From: Leucobacter tardus
Lineage (GTDB): Bacteria; Actinomycetota; Actinomycetes; Actinomycetales; Microbacteriaceae
Assembly: GCF_017583045.1 (NCBI RefSeq)
Contig: NZ_JAGFBF010000001.1
Span: 434,001-498,000, forward strand
Length of the DNA: 64,000 nt
Reading direction: 5' to 3'
Shown: positions 58,695 to 64,000 of the stretch, piece after piece
Position numbering within the stretch: the first letter of the stretch is position 1
How the letters are laid out: each line of letters begins with the position of its first letter
Translations under genes and position numbers: made by a program
The notes under the pieces: model-generated
Database searches by the model: none
What the model was told of the DNA's origin: nothing
What the model saw: only the letters and a program-made list of their open reading frames with translations

Positions 58695-58697
58695 TCC
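58675..58697. promoter_or_regulatory. GGATTGT-N9-ACAATCC with inner ATTGTTGACAAT
   Basis: The outer arms match the importer operator arms but lie nine bases apart; the inner 58684-58695 palindrome ATTGTTGACAAT matches its core exactly. It overlaps the -35 box of the cation efflux promoter. Confidence 0.5.
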
Positions 58698-58860
58698 TTC
58701 GATCGGGATTCTCGCGCTCCCCGTCCCGAACCCCCTCCCGAGCCCCCGCCCCGAACCCCCGACCCGGCCGTGCTCCCGCTCGCGCTACGGCGTTCGGTCG
58801 TATGCTGGGTGCGCAGTCGCAGGGTGGCGGCCGCGAGATCGAGGTGAAAGGGCGAGGGCG

Positions 58861-59436
58861 ATGGTGCGCGAGCTGGTCTGGACCGGGTTCTTGTCGGCCG
58901 ATGGAGTGATGGACTCCCCGGGAGGGGAGATCGAGGGGCATCCCGCCGGTGGGTGGGTGTTTCGCACGGACTTCCTCCCTGACGCGTTCGCGCTGAAGGG
59001 TGAGGAGCTCGCAGAGACGACGGCGCTCATGTTCGGCCGACGGAGCTATGAGGCGTTCGCGCCGGTGTGGTCGACGTCCGAGGATCACGCGGCCTACCGC
59101 GACCTGCCCAAGTACGTGGTGTCGAGCAGTCTCCACGAGGGTGCCATTCTCGAGGGTTGGGGTGAGACCCGGATCCTGCGCAGTGCCGACGACGTCGCCG
59201 CACTCACAGCGTCCGACGGCGGGGCCATCTTCATTCACGGCAGCGGAGCACTGGCACGCAGTCTGAGCGACGCAGACCTGATCGACCGGTACCACCTGTT
59301 GATCTTTCCCGTGCTGCTCGGCGAGGGCAAGCGCCTCTTCAGCCGGTCGGATCAGCGGGAGCGACGGTTGCGATTGCGCGACTCCGAGGCATACGCCAAC
59401 GGGGTGCTGAAGGTCGTGTACGACGTCGTGCGCTGA
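58861..59436 (+). CDS. dihydrofolate reductase-like (RibD C-terminal) protein
   Basis: A 191-residue dihydrofolate-reductase-fold protein of the RibD C-terminal/YwjB group: start MVRELVWTGFLSADGVMDSPGG, MFGRRSYEAFAPVW near residue 58, IFIHGSGALARSLSDADLIDRYHLLIFPVLLGEGKRLF near 120-155. The GSGALARSL tract binds NADPH. The substrate is unknown; it is not a full FolA. The gap before it (58698-58860) has a C-rich low-complexity tract and GTGAAAGGGCGAG just before the start as a possible ribosome site. It appears monocistronic. Confidence 0.84.
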   Translation: MVRELVWTGFLSADGVMDSPGGEIEGHPAGGWVFRTDFLPDAFALKGEELAETTALMFGRRSYEAFAPVWSTSEDHAAYRDLPKYVVSSSLHEGAILEGWGETRILRSADDVAALTASDGGAIFIHGSGALARSLSDADLIDRYHLLIFPVLLGEGKRLFSRSDQRERRLRLRDSEAYANGVLKVVYDVVR

Positions 59437-59450
59437 TCCGGCAGGATCCG

Positions 59451-59753
59451 CTACTCGCGCAGCGGCGAACCGGTGACGGCGAACCGGTACCCGTCCATCG
59501 GCCCGGAGAGCAGAGGCATCGCCTCGGCGATCGCTGCGCGCACGCTGTCGAGCTGTAGCGATGCCTGATGCGCTTCAGCCGAGACCCACAGTTCCGCGAC
59601 GAAGACGGTGTCGGGTGCATCGTCGTTCACGCCGACTTCGTAGAGCAGGCATCCCGCGGTCTCGAGGTCGCGATTGCGTCTGGTCAGAATCGCCACGACA
59701 GCGTCGCGCGCACCGGGGTGCACGCCGAGGGTCCCGACATTCACGAACGTCAT
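59451..59753 (-). CDS. ABM-domain (antibiotic biosynthesis monooxygenase-like) protein
   Basis: A 100-residue dimeric ferredoxin-like protein: MTFVNVGTLGVHPGARDAVVAIL, then CLLYEVGVNDDAPDTVFVAELWVSAEAHQASLQLDSVRAAIAEAMPLL. This order is typical of ABM/YgiN quinol monooxygenase-like proteins. The start is the ATG where family similarity begins; the open frame further upstream is unrelated. It converges on the DHFR-like gene with a 14-base gap and is divergent from the ASCH gene. Confidence 0.82.
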   Translation of the reverse strand: MTFVNVGTLGVHPGARDAVVAILTRRNRDLETAGCLLYEVGVNDDAPDTVFVAELWVSAEAHQASLQLDSVRAAIAEAMPLLSGPMDGYRFAVTGSPLRE

Positions 59754-59857
59754 GTTCCGAAGATACCCGGCGCACGACCCTCTGCACAGTCCCCTCGACC
59801 GAGCAGTGCGAGGCGTGTCGTTCACGGAGCCGTGCGGTCTTCGGGAAGAGTGGGAGC

Positions 59858-60388
59858 GTGAACGTCGAGAACCGGCCCGCTCGCTCCTCGCAGGCGCTTC
59901 CACTGCATCGTGAAGCGGCCGCGCGCATGTGGGGGGCGTACAGCGAAGCATTCCCCGAGGCCGTCGCCGGAGTGCCCGAGTACACGGTCGAGCACTTCGG
60001 CGATCACGCGAGGCTCGCGGACGAGCTGCTCGAACTCGTCCTCTCGGGCAGAAAACGCGCCACGGCCGAACTCGTCGACGACTTCGTCGCACGAGGTGAT
60101 GCGCTGCCGCGCATCGGGGCGCACTGGATCGCCTGCGACAGCTCGGGGGAGCCGCGCGCGATCATCCGCAGTACGGATCTGCGGGTCGGCCCGTTCGCGC
60201 TCGGCGACGCCGCGTTCGCCGCGGCGGAAGCGGAGGACGACGGATCGCTCGAGAGCTGGCAGCGCGAGCACCGTCGCTACTGGAACCGCCTGAGCGCGGC
60301 CCGTGGCGCCACGTGGTCGGAGTCGCAGGAGATCGTGTTCGAGCGATTCATCGTGGTCTGGCCGCCCGAGCACCGCGATGAGGTCTGA
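59858..60388 (+). CDS. ASCH domain protein
   Basis: A 176-residue ASCH-fold protein (RNA-binding/PUA-like family): EYTVEHFGDHARLADELLELVLSGRKRATAEL, then HWIACDSSGEPRAIIRSTDLRVGPF, ending WSESQEIVFERFIVVWPPEHRDEV. The GTG start has GAAGAG eight bases upstream; a second possible start is the ATG at 59927 (MWGAYSEAF), where family similarity begins. Function is unknown; related proteins may be RNA-processing or amidohydrolase-like. A convergent hairpin follows. Confidence 0.78.
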   Translation: MNVENRPARSSQALPLHREAAARMWGAYSEAFPEAVAGVPEYTVEHFGDHARLADELLELVLSGRKRATAELVDDFVARGDALPRIGAHWIACDSSGEPRAIIRSTDLRVGPFALGDAAFAAAEAEDDGSLESWQREHRRYWNRLSAARGATWSESQEIVFERFIVVWPPEHRDEV

Positions 60389-60417
60389 CGACGCGGGCGC
60401 ATCGGCCTGCACGCCGA

Positions 60418-60450
60418 AGGCCCGAACCCCGCGCGGTGGGATCCGGGCCT
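60418..60450. terminator. bidirectional terminator between ASCH and YHS genes
   Basis: AGGCCCG and CGGGCCT form a seven-base stem around an inner CCC/GGG pairing, placed between convergent genes. The flanking runs are GC-rich and lack a T-run. Confidence 0.55.
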
Positions 60451-60467
60451 CCTGAGAGACGGCCTCG

Positions 60468-60734
60468 CTACAGTGCGGAGACGTACTTCTCGGGATCCGC
60501 GTCGAACAGCGGTCCGCAGGCGGCGCAGCAGAGGTAGTAGCGCTGACCGTCGTGATCGCGGACGAGTCCCTGGGCCTCGGCATCGGCTTTCGCGATATAA
60601 CTGCCGCGCATCACCGGGCATTCGGCAACGGTGTCATCCGTCGCGGTGACGGCGGGGCCGTGGCCGCCGCAGGAGGATGCCTGCGCGGGCGGTGCCTCGG
60701 TCTTCTGGGCGTCGTGGGAGTGCTCACCGCACAT
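60468..60734 (-). CDS. YHS-type metal-binding protein of the copper module
   Basis: An 88-residue cytosolic protein. The N terminus MCGEHSH and a C-terminal YHS/TRASH-like fold (AECPVMRGSYIAKADAEAQG, YYLCCAACGPLFDADPEKYV) offer cysteines and histidines for Cu or a related metal. It is the last gene of the copper operon, 33 bases downstream of the P-type ATPase, so it is probably a chaperone or buffer for the same metal. Homology beyond the YHS pattern is not clear to me. Confidence 0.8.
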   Translation of the reverse strand: MCGEHSHDAQKTEAPPAQASSCGGHGPAVTATDDTVAECPVMRGSYIAKADAEAQGLVRDHDGQRYYLCCAACGPLFDADPEKYVSAL

Positions 60735-60767
60735 GTGGGTTCCTTTCGTTGGGGACGGGAGAGGTGG

Positions 60768-63104
60768 TCAGGCGGCGACTCGGGTGGGCGTGCCGCTGCG
60801 CGCGGGCGCCGCATCGGGTGCGGGTGCGGCGTCGATCGCTCGGCTGCGGAAAGAGCGGAGGCGCAGGCTGTTGCCGACCACGAACACGCTCGAGAACGCC
60901 ATCGCGGCTCCGGCGAGCATCGGGTTCAGCAGGCCGAACGCTGCCAGCGGAATCGCTGCGGTGTTGTACGCGAACGCCCAGAACAGGTTGCCCTTGATCG
61001 TTCCCAGCGTGCGACGCGAGAGACGGATCGCATCAGCGGCGCTGCGCAGGTCGCCGCGCACGAGCGTGAGGTCGGACGCCTCGATCGCCGCGTCGGTTCC
61101 GGTGCCCATCGCGAGTCCGAGGTCGGCCTGCGCGAGGGCTGCGGCGTCGTTCACGCCGTCGCCGACCATGGCGACGCTCTTCCCTTCGCTCTGCAAACGC
61201 ACGATCACGTCGGCCTTGTCGCTCGGCATCACCTCGGCGATGACCCGCTCGATACCGACCTCCGCGGCGATGCGCTGCGCGACCGTCGTGTTGTCGCCGG
61301 TCAGCAGGATCGGCTCCAGGCCGAGCTCGCGGAACTGGCGGATCGCCTCGGCGCTCGTCGGCTTCACCCGATCGGCGATGACGAGCACGCCGCGCAGCCG
61401 GCCGTCCCAGGCGACGAGCACGGCGGTCTTGCCCTGATCCTCAGCGGTGTTCTGCGCGCGCTCCATGTCCGGATCCGGCGCGATCGCCCAGTCGTCGAGC
61501 AGGGTGCGTCGTCCGACGAGTACGGACCGGCCCTCGACGATGCCGGTGACGCCCTTGCCCTCGACGTTGCGGAAATCATCGACCTCCGGCAGCACGATGT
61601 CGAGCTCGTCGACCGCGCCTTTCGCCACGGCCTGCGCGATCGGGTGCTCGGACGCATCCTCGAGCGCTCCGGCGAGTCGCAGCAGTTCGGCGCGATCCTG
61701 ACCGGGCACGCTCACGACGTCGATGAGGGTCATCTTGCCGGTGGTGACGGTGCCGGTCTTGTCGAGCACGATGGTGTCGATCCGGCGCGTCGACTCGAGC
61801 ACCTCGGGCCCCTTGATCAGGATCCCGAGCTGCGCACCGCGTCCGGTGCCGACGAGCAGCGCCGTCGGGGTCGCGAGGCCCAGGGCGCAGGGGCAGGCGA
61901 TGATGAGCACGGACACGGCGGCGGTGAACGCCGACGCGGGCGGGAAGCCTGCACCGAGGAACCCGCCGAGCGAGATGACGGCGATGACGATCGCGATCGG
62001 CACGAAGATGCCGGACACCCGATCGGCGAGACGCTGCACCTCGGCCTTGCCCGACTGGGCGTCCTCGACGAGTTTCGCCATCTGCGCGAGCTGCGTATCA
62101 CCGCCGACGCGGGTGGCCCGCACGACGAGCCGTCCGCTCGCGTTCACCGTCGCGCCCGTGACGGCGTCGCCAGGACCGGCCTCGACCGGCACCGACTCAC
62201 CCGTCAGCATGGAGGCATCGATGGCCGAGTGGCCCGACACGATCACTCCATCGGTCGCGATCTTCTCACCCGGACGAACGACGAACTCGTCGCCGACCGA
62301 GAGCTCGGCGATCGGGATCCGGACCTCGGACCCCGATCGCATCACCGCGACATCCTTCGCGCCGAGCTCGAGCAGTGCGCGCAGCGCAGCACCCGCCTGA
62401 CGCTTGGACCGCTTCTCGAAATAGCGGCCGGCGAGAATGAACATCGTGACGCCGGCGGCGACCTCGAGGTAGATGTTCGCGGCACCGTCCGTCGGGGAGA
62501 TCGAGATCTCGAACGGGTGCGTCATGCCGGTCACCCCGGCCGTGCCGAAGAAGAGTGCGTACACCGACCAGAGGAAGGCCGCGGTCGTGCCGACCGAGAC
62601 GAGGGTGTCCATGGTCGCCGCACCGTGACGCAGGTTCATCGCCGCCGCACGGTGGAACGGCCACGCCGCCCACACGATGACGGGAGCCGCGAGGGCGAGC
62701 GACAACCACTGCCAGTAGTCGAACTGCAGGGGAGGCGCCATCGCCATCGCGATGACGGGCACCGACAGAACGATGGCGCCGATGAGCCGTTGTCTGAGCG
62801 CGATGAGCTCGCGGTCCGGCTCCTGCTCGGCCGCCTCGGTGTCGTCCACGCGTGCGGCCTTCGGCAGTGCAGCGGTGTACCCGGTCTTCTCGACCTCGGC
62901 GATGAGGAGTTGCGCGTCATACCCCGCTGGGGTGTGCACGCGAGCCTTCTCCGTGGCGTAGTTCACGCTCGCTTCGACGCCCTCGAGCTTGTTCAACTTC
63001 TTCTCGATGCGCATGGCGCACGAGGCGCAGGTCATTCCGCCGATCTGCAGCTCGACGTGCGCTCCGGCGGTGTCCGCCGCCTGGTGCGTCTGCGATGTCG
63101 ACAT
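60768..63104 (-). CDS. copA: copper-translocating P-type ATPase
   Basis: A 778-residue P1B-1 ATPase. One N-terminal HMA domain with [17 protein letters not shown] (CxxC, about 22-38), eight helices, the intramembrane CPC motif in [16 protein letters not shown], the phosphorylation site [17 protein letters not shown] loop [10 protein letters not shown], and [20 protein letters not shown]. The helix 7-8 copper residues are present ([10 protein letters not shown] and [16 protein letters not shown]). It exports Cu(I). It lies downstream of the His-rich protein by 32 bases and upstream of the YHS protein. Confidence 0.93.
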   Translation of the reverse strand: MSTSQTHQAADTAGAHVELQIGGMTCASCAMRIEKKLNKLEGVEASVNYATEKARVHTPAGYDAQLLIAEVEKTGYTAALPKAARVDDTEAAEQEPDRELIALRQRLIGAIVLSVPVIAMAMAPPLQFDYWQWLSLALAAPVIVWAAWPFHRAAAMNLRHGAATMDTLVSVGTTAAFLWSVYALFFGTAGVTGMTHPFEISISPTDGAANIYLEVAAGVTMFILAGRYFEKRSKRQAGAALRALLELGAKDVAVMRSGSEVRIPIAELSVGDEFVVRPGEKIATDGVIVSGHSAIDASMLTGESVPVEAGPGDAVTGATVNASGRLVVRATRVGGDTQLAQMAKLVEDAQSGKAEVQRLADRVSGIFVPIAIVIAVISLGGFLGAGFPPASAFTAAVSVLIIACPCALGLATPTALLVGTGRGAQLGILIKGPEVLESTRRIDTIVLDKTGTVTTGKMTLIDVVSVPGQDRAELLRLAGALEDASEHPIAQAVAKGAVDELDIVLPEVDDFRNVEGKGVTGIVEGRSVLVGRRTLLDDWAIAPDPDMERAQNTAEDQGKTAVLVAWDGRLRGVLVIADRVKPTSAEAIRQFRELGLEPILLTGDNTTVAQRIAAEVGIERVIAEVMPSDKADVIVRLQSEGKSVAMVGDGVNDAAALAQADLGLAMGTGTDAAIEASDLTLVRGDLRSAADAIRLSRRTLGTIKGNLFWAFAYNTAAIPLAAFGLLNPMLAGAAMAFSSVFVVGNSLRLRSFRSRAIDAAPAPDAAPARSGTPTRVAA

Positions 63105-63136
63105 GGTGTCGTTCCCTTCTGCTGCCGCGAGGTGTA

Positions 63137-64000
63137 TCAGTGGTCGTCGCCGTGGTCTTCGGCGCCCTCTTCACCGGATTCGACGTCGCCGTGGTCCTCG
63201 GCCGTCGGTGCGTCACCCGTCGCGGTGTCGACCACGAACGACGCGGTGCGCACCTCTCCCTCGACCTGGAAGTCGAAGTACAGTAGGTAGCGGCCCGGCG
63301 TGGGCGCTTCGGTGGCGAACTCCACGTCGGGGCCGGAACGGTCGCCGGCCTCGGGTTCGTCACCCTCGGGGTGGACGTGCAAGTACTCGAGGTCGCCGTC
63401 GCGCAGGGCGACGAGGTGGCCGAAGGCGCCGAGGTAGGGCTCCATGGCGGTCACGGGTTCGCCGTCTCGGGTGACGGTCAGGGTGAGTGTTGAGCTGGCG
63501 CCCGCGTACAGGTCGCCCTCGAGGGCGACATCGTACCCGTCGACGCTCGATTCGAGACGCGTATCGTGCACGTCTGCGGGGGCGAAGTCGCCGTTCACGT
63601 TGAGTGTGCGGGTGAGCGTGAGGGCCTCCTCGGCGTCTCCCGGCTGGAAGTCGGCGAAGACGCGGTAGCTGCCGGCCTCGTCCCACTCCCACGGCACCGA
63701 CCAGACCCCGGCCTCGTCGATCTCGGGGTGCACGTGCCTGAACTGCTCGCCATCGGTGCGGACGACGATGAGGTGCAGATCTTTCTCGTGCGATTCGGTG
63801 TACTCGGTGAGCGGCGCACCGTCGGCGTCGAGAATCGTGAAGCTCAGCTCGCCGGCTTCGCCCGTGTTGTGGGGTGCCGCAACGGGGCCGAGAATGAATC
63901 CGTCGGACTCGAGGGTCACGCCCCGAGGCGCCTCGGTCGCTCCGGCCGACTCGGCGTCGGCTCCGTGGCCGGCGTGGCTGCCATTTTCGGCGGCCTGCAT
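63137..64000 (-). CDS. His-rich secreted copper-associated protein, 5' end cut by window
   Basis: At least 287 residues. The reading continues to the window edge and the first codon there happens to be ATG, but the true start, and probably a signal peptide or membrane anchor, is upstream. It contains two repeats each with an HVHPE-type stretch ([12 protein letters not shown] and [11 protein letters not shown]), a [12 protein letters not shown] start and an acidic His-rich tail ([10 protein letters not shown]). It resembles actinobacterial proteins next to CopA that bind metals extracytoplasmically. It is first in the copper operon as far as the window shows. Confidence 0.75.
   Translation of the reverse strand: MQAAENGSHAGHGADAESAGATEAPRGVTLESDGFILGPVAAPHNTGEAGELSFTILDADGAPLTEYTESHEKDLHLIVVRTDGEQFRHVHPEIDEAGVWSVPWEWDEAGSYRVFADFQPGDAEEALTLTRTLNVNGDFAPADVHDTRLESSVDGYDVALEGDLYAGASSTLTLTVTRDGEPVTAMEPYLGAFGHLVALRDGDLEYLHVHPEGDEPEAGDRSGPDVEFATEAPTPGRYLLYFDFQVEGEVRTASFVVDTATGDAPTAEDHGDVESGEEGAEDHGDDH

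Noticed and set aside
58726-58765. C-rich repeated CCCCGAACCCC tract
   Set aside because: Low-complexity sequence in a GC-rich genome, without periodic structure or flanking repeats that would mark an array or origin.
1-64000. CRISPR array, tRNA, rRNA, prophage or insertion sequence
   Set aside because: No regularly spaced repeats, no tRNA-like cloverleaf noticed, and no transposase, integrase or terminal repeats seen. A computed tRNA and IS scan would be decisive.

Overview
The window is high-GC DNA with dense short intergenic gaps, many 4-base ATGA/GTGA gene overlaps, frequent GTG starts and clear GGAGG-type ribosome sites. With the gene families present (YhgE/Pip proteins, FCD-type GntR regulators, PKD/LamG surface proteins, fused ABC proteins) this points to an actinobacterium, most likely Microbacteriaceae; a Leucobacter-like genus is a guess. 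No rRNA, tRNA, CRISPR array, transposase or phage gene is visible, and no gene-free stretch exceeds 300 bases. The longest, 895-1184, shows nothing I can support.

Layout. (1) 1-894: a VOC protein and a small secreted protein. (2) 1185-17358: an exopolysaccharide/surface glycoconjugate locus with two divergent operons meeting at about 14550-14630. The leftward operon holds a GINT1-like protein, a GT2, a lipoprotein, a 1650-residue PKD/LamG surface protein, a polymerase/ligase, a Wzz/BY-kinase, a pyruvyl transferase and a flippase. The rightward operon holds a CDP-alcohol phosphatidyltransferase, a GT2 and a second glycosyltransferase. (3) 17587-25480: a pseudo-ATPase with a YhgE/Pip membrane protein, a CPBP protease, an SDR, a hydrolase divergent from a WYL regulator, a sulfide:quinone reductase-like enzyme and a nitroreductase. 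(4) 25534-40177: amine and amino-acid catabolism, with two permeases, a kinase-aminotransferase fusion, an Lrp regulator, an amidohydrolase, an ArsR/MFS pair, a GntR regulator, succinate-semialdehyde dehydrogenase, a class III aminotransferase and a tartrate/isopropylmalate-type dehydrogenase. (5) 40328-51438: one catabolic operon. A peptide-type ABC importer has its two ATPases fused and its two permeases fused. It is followed by a HAD hydrolase, a binding lipoprotein, an amine oxidase, an aldehyde dehydrogenase, a D-threonine-aldolase-like enzyme, RidA and an SDR. (6) 51512-55643: a heterodimeric ABC exporter with complementary broken ATP sites, followed by a second SDR closely related to the one just upstream. 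(7) 55671-60388: MarR/DoxX, a GntR regulator, a cation efflux protein and small enzymes. (8) 60468-64000: a copper module with a YHS protein, CopA and a His-rich protein cut by the window edge.

The most interesting signals are the following. A shared GGATTGT-N2-ACAATCC-like operator lies over the promoters of the importer operon, the GntR gene at 56825-57535 and (as a variant) the cation efflux gene. The exporter can form only one complete ATP site. The importer is doubly fused within an amine-oxidation operon. Well-placed palindromes lie upstream of the WYL, ArsR/MFS and MarR/DoxX genes. Two promoters appear to drive leaderless mRNAs.
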